Of a DNA stretch of 33,262 nucleotides, positions 19,400 to 29,810 are shown in pieces; positions within the stretch are counted from its first letter, which is position 1; the number at the start of each line of letters is the position of its first letter. The notes beneath the pieces are model-generated. The model was not told where the DNA came from and searched no databases. It saw only the letters and a list, made by a program, of their open reading frames with translations. Source of the DNA: Vitrella brassicaformis (lineage: Eukaryota; Sar; Vitrellaceae). The position numbers and the translations under genes were made by a program. Where the stretch lies: contig CDMY01000436.1 in NCBI GenBank assembly GCA_001179505.1, positions 1-33,262 on the forward strand, read 5' to 3'.

Positions 19400-22019
19400 A
19401 TGCCATTGAATATCTTCAAGGTGTTCAAGAAGACCAAGTTCGTCCGCCCAGCATCGCTGCAGGACCAGGTGCCAGTGCACGATGTTGCCGCCAGCCTGGA
19501 GCGAGGCCTCGCGTCAAGGCCCAAGCCGCGGAATCTGCACCAGGACATTGAGGGCTTTCTGCCCTTTGGCGTGGTCCTCGCCATCACATCCACAGCGTCT
19601 GCAGCGGCCTGGGCGGCCCTGTTCTTCTGCTGGCACAAATTCGACAAGGAAGAAGTGCCCTACGGTGAGTGCATTAATGCCCTATACTGCAGATGATCCA
19701 ATGGGCAGGAGTGTATCATCTATCTGGGTCGGGATGAGTTGCTCGCTCCTCAGGTATGCTGCAGCAGGTGCTCTCATCCCGCATCGTGTCCCATCTTGGC
19801 CCCTACTGCCTGCCGCACATCGTCCGCTCCCCTGTGCACGACACCGCCCTCAACCTTGTGGCCGATGACCTTATCCTGGACCACGAGCGCAGCAACGCTC
19901 TCGACGTCATCGAGGGCATCACGCAGCGGCGGGCGGCCGTCAGGGAGCTGCTAAGGATAAAAGAGGAGCAGGTGGCGGATGGGCTGCTCTCATACAAGGC
20001 CTCACCGACCGGTGTGTTGGTATATACATGAAGGGCAGATCCATGCACCCACAGTCATGTGTGCCCGCGTGTATAGGTCTTGATTCGGCCGTCAAGCCGA
20101 GCGACTTCGGCGGGGATGACAATGACGAGACGGAGGGGCTGGTGCGGCGGGGCCTGATGTGTTTCTGGCCGGTCGTGAAGGACCTGGTGAGGAACCAGAC
20201 GCTGGGTGGCGCGAGCAAGCCGTACTCGCACCTGGAGTCGCAGACCAGGATCATCCTCGACCTCATTGCCGAAATGCCGCCAGAGGTAGCCAGCCACATG
20301 AGCATTCACACATCCATCCATCCATCCATCCAAGCATCATGGCATGGCGTGCTGCGTGTGTCTGTGCGTGCGTGTGCAGGACCGTGAGGTGCCGTATTGG
20401 TGGCTGAAGGCCCTGGTCAACCAGCACTCAAAGCTTTGGGGACAGACGCCCAGCAATGAGGAGCTCAGGGCCACACTCCTCTGCAAGCTATTGCAGGTTT
20501 GCGAGGGGCGACGAGAACAGACAGACAGATAGACAGACTCCTTCCTTCCCCTCCCCTCCCCCCTCACTGCTTGTTGCCTGTCTGTCTGTGCAGTGCCCCG
20601 CCAACTGCGTCAAGGTCTACCATCGCGAGTTCGACGACTTCATGGCCAAGCTCACTTATGACGACGAACCCGAAACAGTGCCATCACCACCTTCGCAACA
20701 GAGTGCTGCACCCAGCAGCAGCAGCAGCAGCAGCAAACGTGGCGACACGGCTTCCGGCGAGCGTCTGGGCGACAAGGAGGACATGCCAGAGAGCACGGAG
20801 GCGAGCAGCAGAGCCACGACGGCCACGGAGCCGCCCCCTGTCCTGGTGATGGAGTACCTCTATCAGCCGGGGAGGGTGGTCTACTGGGGCGGCATCATGG
20901 TAGGGCGACTGAGACAGCGAGAGGCAGGCAGGTCATCCATGTGCTGTGCTTGGTGTGGGTGTGGGTACGCAGGGACTTAGCCACTGGCTTCTCTCTGGCG
21001 AGCAGCACGACCTTTATCGCAGGGCCATCCGGCTGATCAATCGCAGCGTCAAACGACACTACTACGCACAACATCAGCAGCAGCAACAGCAGCAAGAGGC
21101 GCAAGAGACCGCCTCCCCCGCCCCACACACACCAGCCCCATTGCCATCCTCCGAGCAAGAAGCTTTCCGTCTGGACCGGCTTCTTAGCGCCGCGATGTTC
21201 ACTGAGGGCAACAAGGAGATGGACGAGCCAAAGGACGACGGGAGAGGGGAGGGTGACGAGGGCAGCAAGAGCTGGGAGCTGCCCAAGGGCACAGAGGAAG
21301 TGCTGACGCTGCCAGTGCCTTTGCCGCGAGAAAGGAAGAGTCGGTCGCTGCAGACCAAGATGGCTTTGAGGGTGCAGGAGACCAATATGGAGATCTGTGC
21401 GCTGGTGGCCCTTCTCTCGCTGGTCTTCAAGGGGCACATCAGGAAGGAAGTCTTCTGGCCAATCGTGAGAGCTTAGCTTGACTGAGATGAGAGAGGCAGG
21501 ACAGAGAACCTTCCTTTGTGAGTGCTGTTCTGTGTTGTGTGTGTGTGTGTGCAGCTGATGAAGGGCGTAAGGCGTTGCGTGACGGGTTTCGCAGTGCTGG
21601 AGCTGCTGTGGCGGGCGCAGGAGTACATCATCCAGACGGACAGATACTACAACGACCCGCAGTTCATGGTTGGTAATCATGACAACCACACACACACACA
21701 CACACACAAGAGACAGACGCACAGGCCAGACTTTTCCTCCGCCTGTTCAGCTGTTGACCAGCGCGGCGATGTGTGTGACCAACGTCCTGACGTGGTCGAG
21801 GATATTCAGCACACACAGATATGGTGGGTGGGTGGGCGAGGAGGGGGGCAGCACGGGACGCTCTTTGCTGAGCTCTTGCTGCTATCTATGCCGTGTGGTG
21901 CTCTGCTCTGCTCTGCTCTTGCTGCTATGTCGTGTGGTTTGGTGTGTGCAGTGTTTGGGCCTTACCTGTTTATACGGACCGTCAAGGACGGCTCATCTGA
22001 CGCATACAGGCACTTATGA
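19400..22019 (+). CDS. unrecognised membrane protein with polar linkers
   Basis: Nine exons close in frame: 19400-19664, 19754-20011, 20077-20285, 20380-20496, 20594-20899, 20973-21464, 21555-21668, 21751-21823, 21952-22019 (about 633 aa). The N-terminus is basic (MPLNIFKVFKKTKFVRPAS), followed by one clear hydrophobic span at about residues 56-76 (FGVVLAITSTASAAAWAALFF). Near the C-terminus are further hydrophobic helices (MEICALVALLSLVF; GFAVLELLWRAQEYII; LLTSAAMCVTNVLTW). Two low-complexity stretches, Ser-rich and Gln-rich, interrupt the middle. The basic start just before a membrane span would fit an organelle inner-membrane or ER protein, but no family is recognised and no function is proposed. 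It is transcribed divergently from the TFIIIC gene. Confidence 0.72.
20518..20588 (+). repeat. complementary CAGA/TCTG blocks inside an intron
   Basis: In the intron 20497-20593 the block CAGACAGACAG (20518-20528) is the exact reverse complement of CTGTCTGTCTG (20578-20588). The transcript could form an 11-bp stem with a loop of about 49 nt, its 3' arm ending 5 nt from the end of the intron. Confidence 0.6.
21687..21708. repeat. (CA)n microsatellite in intron
   Basis: A CA run in the intron 21669-21750 of the membrane-protein gene. Confidence 0.85.
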
Positions 22020-22516
22020 GCGTGTCGATGTGTGTGGGTATGTGTCGGTATCGCTCGTGCTGATTGATGGACCTATCTACTGGTGCGGTGCGCACCTGCC
22101 AATGTCCAATGTGCTGTGTGTGTGTGGCTGTGCATTTCGGTGGTGTACATTGACTGACCTACCTGCCCGCAGCGACCGACATGAAGTTGCCTTGTAAGAG
22201 GCCATTCATGAAGTCACAACTGTCAGCCTACCGGTTATCATCCCTCCCCCCTGCAGCTATACACGATACATATAACACACACATCCATCCATCCAGCCAG
22301 CCGTGTGCCCACCTCCTCCCTCCCTCCCTTATCTACATCCACTCACACACACACACACACACCACTCACTCACTAGCCAGCCACACACGCACACAGCCTT
22401 CACTCATGCACTTGACAGCAAGACAGCAAAACCCTCCCGAGCAACGAACGCATCAAACCCATGCATGCATTGGGTCATCATCCCTCCCTCTCTCCCTCCG
22501 TCCCTCCGTCCGTCCC
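22020..22516. other. tail-to-tail intergenic region, simple-repeat rich
   Basis: This region lies between the stops of the plus-strand membrane-protein gene and the minus-strand Rab23 gene. It contains a CA run (22344-22362), CCCT/CCGT-rich stretches near 22310-22330 and 22480-22516, and CATGCATGCAT near 22460-22470. Both 3' untranslated regions lie here, and no coding exon is seen. Confidence 0.55.
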
Positions 22517-23691
22517 TCACGCGACGCTACAGTTGAATGGGAATCGGGATTTCTTGCCGCCCGTCCGCTGCACCTTCGGCTTCTTGTGCAGAGATATCGG
22601 GGCGCTCGGGCTGGACGCAGACGACGGCACGCCGCCCTGCCGTCACAACAACACATCACAACACAACACAACACACACTCACCCGAGATGAGCAGCATGA
22701 AAAGATCAATACACTAACTGAGTGGAGCCGCGGCTGTAAATGTATGTATACCGACCGGTGTGAAAGATGGGTTGGCGTCGCCCCCTGCGGCCGCCTGAGG
22801 CGACGCGCCACTGGACGTCCCGCTCGACGCTGGAGGGGCCGTGGATGCCAACTCCTGGACATACACACAGCACACATCACACAGAAACCGCAACACAGAC
22901 AGAGTGTCTGTCCGCCCGGCCGTGTGGTGTGTGTCGTGGGTAAGAGTACTTTAATGTCTGTGATTTGTTTCTGCTGCAGGGCCGCCTCGCCCCCCCGGCG
23001 GAGGAACTCATCTCCCAGGTACTCAAACACCTCCGACACGTTCAGATTGTCCTTGACACACGTCCTGCACGGCATGCAGCACAAGACACACAGACAGACA
23101 GACACACACGACAGAGAGAATCGAGCTTGTCTGTCTGCTGTGTCACTCGCTTTGCCCCCATACGTGCTGCTGCACATGTGCGTGTACCGGTATAGTTTGA
23201 GCGACAGTTTCCTCGCCAACCCCTCCACCTCGCCAGCGCTCATCTCAGCCTGAGAACAACACAAAGGTCATCTCAGCGCCGGTCGCTCTCCCCACCCTGC
23301 TGGCTGACATGACCCACCTGGTCGAGCAGGTCCACTTTGTTCTGCACCAGCGCCATTGCAATGGGGCCGCACTCCTCCGCCACCTTGCTGCACCAAATAC
23401 ACCAACACAGAGGAATCGCCCCTCCTTCGCATCTTCCATCCATCCATCCATCCATGTGCCTCCCTCCTCACTCACGCACTCACTTGTGCCACCTCTCGAC
23501 GGCGTCGAAGCTGTTCCTATCGTTGGTGCTAAAGCTGACTATGGCCGCCCCGGCGCCCTTGTAATACGCACGGGTGACGGCGTCGTACTCCTCCTGCCCG
23601 GCCGTGTCCCACAGCAGGAAGGTGATCTCCTCGCCCGTCGACTTGAGCGTCGTCCGCTTCTCCAGGAAATCTACCTGACGACCACCGCCCG

Positions 23692-23725
<34 letters not shown>

Positions 23726-23902
23726 GCACATCAGCCGGCGGATCTGTGGTGGTTGTGGCTGCCTTTGGCTCACAGCGAGTGTCTTCTTGTAGTCGTCTGT
23801 GAAGACGCCCTTTGCGAATCGTGTGATCATGGAGGTCTTGCCCACTTTGCCATTGCCGACCACTATCACCTTGAGCGTCGTCTCAAAGTCCTCCTCTATC
23901 AT
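22517..23902 (-). CDS. RAB23: Rab23-type small GTPase
   Basis: Seven exons close in frame: 23902-23774, 23674-23484, 23387-23318, 23249-23188, 23064-22950, 22854-22756, 22636-22517 (261 aa). The start MIEEDFETTLKVIVVGNG resembles the Rab23 N-terminus. Nucleotide-binding motifs are the P-loop GNGKVGKT, switch II WDTAGQEE, NKVD, and RTCVK in place of the usual SAK-type box. DYKKT before VDFLE and DNLNVSEVFEYL are Rab23-like signatures. The hypervariable tail is basic and ends CSVA, a CaaX-type prenylation site rather than the double-Cys end of most Rabs, which fits Rab23. Rab23 regulates vesicle traffic linked to cilia and Hedgehog signalling in animals; in a flagellated protist a ciliary role is inference. 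The tail is Ala/Gly/Ser-rich and spread over two small exons. A possible gene starts only 83 bp upstream on the other strand. Confidence 0.92.
23091..23137. repeat. complementary CAGA/TCTG blocks in Rab23 intron
   Basis: In intron 4 of the Rab23 gene (23065-23187), CAGACAGACA (from 23091) is the reverse complement of TGTCTGTCTG (23128-23137). This permits a 10-bp hairpin, like the one in the neighbouring gene's intron. Confidence 0.55.
23695..23723. repeat. (CA)n microsatellite in Rab23 intron
   Basis: The longest CA run in the window, in Rab23 intron 1 (23675-23773). Confidence 0.9.
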
Positions 23903-23984
23903 CGCTATACCAGCCTGCACAACTCCTCAAACAGGCCAGAACAAGCCGAGAGCGACGCCTGACGCCACTCTTTCTTTAAAAGCT

Positions 23985-24179
23985 ATGGCTCCTTCCGTCT
24001 TGGATGCACCAGAACACCCGTATGAGGACGTCCGAAAGGCACAGAAAGCTGCATCGGCTTCCTCGGATGTGTTCGACCGTGATCGCGGAGGAGGCGAAAT
24101 TAGGGGAAAAGCCAAAGGCGAAGGTGCTGCCATGCTCACGCCACCATCAGCTGCCGAAGTCTCTTATCTCAACTCATAA
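23985..24179 (+). CDS. possible small hypothetical protein
   Basis: An uninterrupted 64-residue frame starts at ATG 23985 and ends with TAA. It begins MAPSVLDAPEHPYEDVRKAQ, is charged and hydrophilic, and has no membrane span or recognisable domain. It starts 83 bp from the Rab23 start on the opposite strand. It might instead be the first exon of a longer gene, because the sequence downstream to 24483 has other open stretches, but no spliced model is clearly favoured. The function is unknown. Confidence 0.35.
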   Translation: MAPSVLDAPEHPYEDVRKAQKAASASSDVFDRDRGGGEIRGKAKGEGAAMLTPPSAAEVSYLNS

Positions 24180-24483
24180 CAAGCCGCCGCTCCTCCCTGG
24201 TGACGACTGTGACGACCTGACGAGAGGGCCTGCAGGAGGTCCACGGCTCTTCAAAAGGGCGCCTCTCGAACAGCAGGAGGTCAGCGAGGAGGGAAGGCAA
24301 GGCACGGGCTCACGCATCGGCTGCCATGTGCATGTGTCTGTGTTGGTTTCTTCTGGCGTCGCAGGCAGGTGGCTGTGAGTGACACTGTGTGTGTTGTATC
24401 CCATGCATTGGTGATACGTACTGTCCGTCTGAGAGAAAGCGCCCGGCAGACAAGGTCAAGCAGACAGCAGATGATGGAATGAG
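24180..24483. other. intergenic stretch upstream of the first paralogue
   Basis: No supported exon is seen. This is the presumed promoter and 5' untranslated region of the gene starting at 24484, and possibly the end of the small gene before it. Confidence 0.4.
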
Positions 24484-26505
24484 ATGTCTGGTGCCAAGGA
24501 GCGAAGGAAGGGTGTGTGGCAGCCCGTTCAGCCCACACGATCCTCGCTGCTCGCCATAGACCAGATGATCGCACGGCTGGACACCGCCAGGACATACGCT
24601 CAGGAGAAGGTGGGTGGGGGGGTGGGTGCTCTGACAATGGATGGCATTTAATTGTGCAAGTCTCTTGATCTGGCCACCATACATACACAGGTGCTCAAGC
24701 GTGGGCGCCCCAACCTACCCTCTCTCGGCTCTCTCGCTAGGGCCAACGCCGCGCTGGATAGCTACAGGGCCGGCCTAGTAGACGACATCAATAGCCAGCT
24801 GCAGGTAGGTGTGTATGATGTGTGTGTGCCGTACACACAGATGTATGGCGTGGTGTGGTGTGGTGTGGTGTGTGCGGCCGGCAGGGGGCGATTGGTGTTG
24901 CTGATGTGCGCCATTTCTCCCCTGGTTCACAGAAAATCTCCCAACAGGTACACACATTCACACGCTGATCTGATCCATCATGAAGCCACACTGTCTGTCT
25001 GTCTGTCTGTCTGTGTTGCCTGTCTGGCTGTTGTCGTGTGTGTGAATCCAGGTTGGCGGGCAGCCTGCCCACGAACCGGATGCCGCCACAGGTATGTACC
25101 CTTCTGCAGGCAGAAGTGTGGACGCACTCAGATACCAGCTGTGGGGTGTGTGTGTAGTTTCGCTGACAGATGGTGCTGGATACCCCTCGGAGCTGTTCAG
25201 ACAGCCAGACGCCGTTCTCGAGAAGATCGTCGACCAGCTGCCCGCCCCGGATCTCGCCACCTACCGTGCCACCTCAGCCGACTCCGCACACACCGCCGAC
25301 AGGACCTACCTCAACCGGCGGCTCCAAGGGCACTTGCACACCCAGGGCCTGGCGGACGTCCTGCGGCTGGACATTCGTCGGAACGAGTATCTCCTGGAGG
25401 CTGTCGACATGATAGAGGGGTCCGCGGGCGGGCCGGGGAGGCGGCAGAAGGGGGGGTGGCGGGGTGGCATGTGGGCGCCCCATCTACGGCTGGCGAGGCA
25501 CCATGGGTGGGTGGAGTCGCTACCCATCACCGTGAGGGGCAGTGACTTCGACAACCTCGAGCTCGACGTCCGCCGTCTGCAGCTCGCCGACCACCAGGAG
25601 CTCCCCGAGGCCATGCGGCAGTACATGCTGATGGGGCGGTCCATCACGCACGATGATGATCCCCCGCTGACCCCTGGCACGACGGACGACACATACCAGC
25701 TGGGCGGCCACAGGATGGGCTACGTCGGGATGTACTATCGCCCGTCGACGCTGCCCCAGGACTACCCCTTCGATCGCGATGATTTCGACAGCGACGATCC
25801 CCCGTGCCTGGGTGAGGGGAGCGGGAGGGAACGAAAAGGTCAGGCCTGAGATGCATTCATTGCGTCCGTATGGCTTTTGTGTGTATACGTGTGCGCAGCC
25901 CCACTGGATCCGGGCATCAAGGAGCTTCCGATCGTGACCTTTCCCAGGTTCTCAGATCGCATCCTAGACCGGTCGGTGTGTAAACACAAACAAGGCACTC
26001 ACTCTATGCGTGTGTGTGTGGTGTCATTCATGTGTGTCTGTCTGTCTGTGTGTCACCACCAGCATCCAGACGGCCAGGTGCAGGGTGGTCATGTGCAGCA
26101 CCTTCCACCGCAGTGACGTTCGGTACGAGCGCTGCATCCAGATACTGGACCAGATAGCCCGCAAGCGCCTGCCCATATGGGGCAGCACAACCGTCGTCCA
26201 ACACTCTCTGGGCGGTAGGTAGGAAAGAGGGAAATGACCGACGACACACACACAGACCAGACCACGTATGTGTGTGTTGGTTGTTATGTGTGTCAGTGCT
26301 GGTGACGCTGTGTGGTGCCGAGCGCGATGACGCCTTCGCCATGCACGTGTCCATCACCAAGAGCGCCACTCAGAAGGACGAGCTCACCGTCCTGCTCCGG
26401 TCGACCGAGCGCTGGGAGTATGTTGGCGACCAGTTTGCCCTCAGCCTGGGGATAGCCAAGGACAAGATGGGCAAGGATTTCACGCCCTTGTTCGACCAGC
26501 TGTAG
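24484..26505 (+). CDS. uncharacterised F-box-like family protein, paralogue 1
   Basis: Eight exons close in frame: 24484-24609, 24691-24804, 24933-24947, 25052-25091, 25170-25811, 25899-25971, 26063-26214, 26297-26505 (456 aa). The third exon is only 15 nt (KISQQ). Residues 1-80 are a helical, charged N-terminus. Residues of about 105-145 resemble an F-box (AVLEKIVDQLPAPDLATYRA), which if real would bind Skp1 in an SCF ubiquitin ligase. A middle domain carries HLRLARHHGWVESLPI and GGHRMGYVG. The C-terminal part is strand-rich (LPIWGSTTVV; then LVTLCGAERDDAFAMHVSI). The next gene shares the same order of blocks: HLAKHHGWVKSLPL, GGHRYTVGG, TPIWGTTI and IITLSGVRPGDAFALQV. I do not recognise the C-terminal domains, and the F-box call is weak. 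Confidence 0.75.
24993..25012. repeat. (TCTG)n microsatellite in intron
   Basis: TCTG repeats in the intron 24948-25051 of paralogue 1. Confidence 0.8.
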
Positions 26506-27101
26506 AGCGATATCTATTGGTTGCAGTCAGTCAGGAGCGGGCAAGAGGGAGGGAGGGAGGGAGTGAGGAGCCTGTCATGTATGTGTTGATATCAGGTGGG
26601 GGGTTTTCGTGTCGGTCTGGTTCATCCATCAATACATGGTGCTTGTACAGGGAGGGGACGGACGGGGCAGCGGACTGACTGGCACATGTCCCATGTATGT
26701 GCGTGTCGCTCTGCATTCGGAGCAACGAGCTGCTTGGATGGTTGAACTCATCAGCTGCATTGCAAATCGTCTTGGCAGCGTCCCCGTGACATAGTCAACC
26801 ATCAAACAAACGCAGATATGGCGCCTTCCCCCCCCCCTGCAAATCGTCGACCACCGATCCGCCCATCTAAACCCTAAATCCACCCATCTTGCGAGAGCCG
26901 CGAATAGGCGAATAGATGAAGGCCTGTACGCGGCTTTCTCCCTGGCAGATGGCGACGGTTTCTTCACATTTCATCTGAGCAGCTGGTGCGGACACCCACA
27001 CCTTCCCTCGGACCAGAGCAGATCTCATGCATGCCTTTGAGGTGCTCTGTGTGTGTGTGTGTGTGTGTATGTCATTCAGGTTGCGTCATTTTTCCATCCT
27101 C
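26506..27101. promoter_or_regulatory. intergenic region between the two paralogues
   Basis: This region holds the 3' flank of paralogue 1, including a GGGA-repeat near 26548-26565, and the promoter region of paralogue 2. TGCATGCC at 27028-27035 and a GT microsatellite (27049-27069) lie within 80 nt of the downstream ATG. No coding exon is supported, although the frame from 27027 is open upstream of the ATG at 27102. Confidence 0.45.
27049..27069. repeat. (GT)n microsatellite
   Basis: A GT run directly upstream of paralogue 2. It is followed by a typical acceptor-like gtcattcag, so it could belong to an intron in the 5' untranslated region. Confidence 0.8.
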
Positions 27102-29251
27102 ATGGCGACTGGTGGTCGCAAGCAGCGAGCGGGAAGTAGCCGAGGATGGGCCGAGTATCATCCGCTGCAGTTGATGAGCACCCGCTTTGGCCACACTAGC
27201 CACTTTGTTGATGAATACCGCCCCCTCCCGCAGCACATCGTCCCCCCGCCTCCCCGCAACCTCCTCGGCCCCGCCAGCCCGATGCCCCTGATGGGTCGTA
27301 CACAGCTGCTCGAGAGCAGGGGCAGGGAGGTCTTCAAATGGGTGGGGCGCGACGAAACTGGACAGGTAGGTCAGCCTCCGGAGGCTCTTGGTATCCGTGT
27401 GTGTGGATCGTGTATGCTATGCGTGTGCAGGTGGGCAACCACACCAAGGGCATCAATAAGGTCATAGCGAGGCTGCGGGACACCCAGACGCTACTCCGTG
27501 CCTACGTAAGCGTGCTGAGTGATATATTGACACCCAAGCCCTCCCTGCACCATTTCGATTCCTCTCTGCAGCCTGAGGTGCGGCCGTCAGAGTCCACCAA
27601 GCGGTCCCTCGCCACACTGACCAGCGCCGTCGATGAGTACATGGACGATATCCAACACCACAAGTCGGACGCCGTGGCAGAGGTGAGCTGGCACGATGTT
27701 GGCTCAACAAATGCTGTGGTAATGCTTTGGTGTGTGTGCAGGGTGGCGCGGCCGTCCACAGTGGTTACGAGCTGGAGTTGTGTGGTGTCGACTCGCGCGA
27801 CGCGAGCACACAAGTAGACGAGTACCAAATCGCAAACCACTTCTACGCTGGTGGGCGAGCACTTGATGATAGAATAGATACCCAGACACAGACTACGCTG
27901 CTGTGTCTGTGTCTGTGTGTCAGATTCAGTGCCGTCCATCTACGGCATGGACATCTGCCCCCTCCACACGATGTGCGACTTCCTGCAGCCCCGCCACCTC
28001 GCCGCCCTCCGCGCAGCAGCCAAGACCCCCACCGCAGTCACCATCAACACAGCATACGGCTCCAATCGACTCAAGGCCTACACGGAGAAGAAGAAGCTCG
28101 ACTCGGCCTTCCGCTTCGACCTCCACAACATGCACAGCATCCTCTGCGCGCTGCATGTGATGGAGGGGGCGGTGCTGGAGGGGCCGGTGGGGCTTACGGT
28201 GATTGAGGGGTGGGGCGAGGGCGAGTGGGTGCCCCACATGCACTTGGCCAAGCACCATGGTTGGGTGAAATCCCTGCCACTGGCGATCAGGGCGGCCGAC
28301 GTGCGTGAGGCGACCATGATGCAGCCTGACTACGCCACCTTTCCCAGGGGAGTGCGGCAGTGCTTCCTCTTCACGCACCGACTGCGGAAGCAGGACGCGG
28401 GCAGCCTGGTGGTGCGGGCGGGTCGCGGTGTGGGCGGCCACAGGTACACAGTGGGCGGCAGGGGGCTGGTCGACACATCCCCATTCTCAGGTCAGTCAGC
28501 ACGGCAGGCACGGGACAGCACATTGGAGGACAGACAGCAGGACTCACATATCGTGTGTGGGTACATTTGTTGATCTGGTCTGGTTGCCGCAGGCGTCACA
28601 TACGCTCTCATGCAGACGTTGCTACGCCGGCAAGCGAGAAGAAGAGACCACCTGCCGATCATTTCTCTCTCTCTCTCTCTCTCTCTCTCCGTCTCTGCCT
28701 TTGCGTGACGCACACAGAATTCAGGAGTCACCACCGGGCATCGTGGCGCAGATGTCGAGAATTCCGAAGACTGACCCCCGATTTGACTGGCTCACCGGCA
28801 TCCTGAGCAAGCAGGACTCCATCCATAAGCTCCCGGACTACTCCGACAATCTGCGAGACTACACGCCGATATGGGGCACCACCATATACACCACAGCGGC
28901 CGTCGGCCAGTCCGGAGGCTCACGTAAGTGATCCAAACAAGGACACGGCAGCACGCACTCACACATGACGTGCTTATTGTCTGTCTGTGTGTCTGTTTGT
29001 GTGTGTGTATTCCAGGCATCATCACTCTGAGTGGTGTCCGTCCAGGCGACGCGTTTGCGCTGCAGGTGCGCATCACCCGGAAGACCAGGACTGCAGTGTC
29101 GATTCAGCTGACCACGACGGAGGAGCGACAGGCTGGCCCGGTGCCCTACCCACTGTCCGTCGAGCTCACACGGGAGATGGTGGGGTGGGAGCTGGACTGG
29201 CTCTTGTCTCACACTGATGATGAGTGGGGAGGTCTCTTGATGGACGTGTAG
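27102..29251 (+). CDS. uncharacterised F-box-like family protein, paralogue 2
   Basis: Seven exons close in frame: 27102-27365, 27431-27505, 27572-27682, 27742-27850, 27924-28494, 28718-28923, 29016-29251 (523 aa). The N-terminus is longer than in paralogue 1. The helical block INKVIARLRDTQTLLRAY matches IDQMIARLDTARTYAQEK of paralogue 1. An F-box-like segment (ICPLHTMCDFLQPRHLAALR) is degenerate. Downstream blocks match in order: VPHMHLAKHHGWVKSLPL, RGVRQCF, GGHRYTVGG, TPIWGTTI and the strand-rich end IITLSGVRPGDAFALQVRI. The intron after 28494 uses the GTCAGC donor, which restores the frame seen in the next exon; the nearby GTCAGT at 28491 would not. Tandem position and shared layout indicate an old local duplication. 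The function is unknown. Confidence 0.75.
28664..28689. repeat. (CT)n microsatellite in intron
   Basis: A pyrimidine dinucleotide run in the intron 28495-28717 of paralogue 2, about 28 nt before the acceptor. It may serve as the polypyrimidine tract. Confidence 0.85.
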
Positions 29252-29810
29252 CTAAGGGTACAGCTGACTGACCGACGTGAGTGGATCTCGAGACGACAGA
29301 CAGACAACGGGCCGTGCGTCTTGAGATGCTCCCTGTGGTGGCGGCGGCGTACAGAGAAGGGCGGTTGACCTGATGGCAGCCTTCTTCTATGTGCTACTAT
29401 CGCCACAGGGAGCGTTTCGGATGTTGGCGGTCGGTGTGCACAGATGGAGGAAGAGGAAGGGCTCAGTGTTCTCTCTGCATGCGTGTCGCATGTTGTTAAT
29501 AGCGGGAGGGGCGTTGCACTGGTACACCATGGATGGTACAGCAAGTATACACACGGCTGTGATGAGTGAATGCGCGCAGGCTCAAGCCACAGTCCACTTT
29601 TCATTGCAAACATGAATCGTTTGATCTGTCCAGCCTCAACACCAACCCCCTGATCCGAGCAGACTGCTTTTCTTCTTTTCGCTCCCTTCCCTCTTCGCCT
29701 CTGAGCTCGCGTTCTGAAAGGCAGCACGAAATGGCACCATGCGAGGGAGAGGCGTTGGTGGCCCACTATGTGATGGTGTATACTGATTCATCTGCCCTGA
29801 GGAAGCGCTG
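29252..29810. other. intergenic region, no supported gene
   Basis: This region contains the 3' flank of paralogue 2 and the upstream sequence of the intronless gene. The open frames here lack splice support and recognisable protein features. Confidence 0.5.

Noticed and set aside
18697-19551. Long plus-strand open frame of 284 codons
   Set aside because: It overlaps the first TFIIIC exons on the opposite strand and then the membrane-protein first exon. Its composition is an antisense shadow of acidic and Ala-rich codons.
26869-26880. Telomere-like aaccctaaat
   Set aside because: It is a single copy, not a tandem array, so there is no basis for an interstitial telomere.
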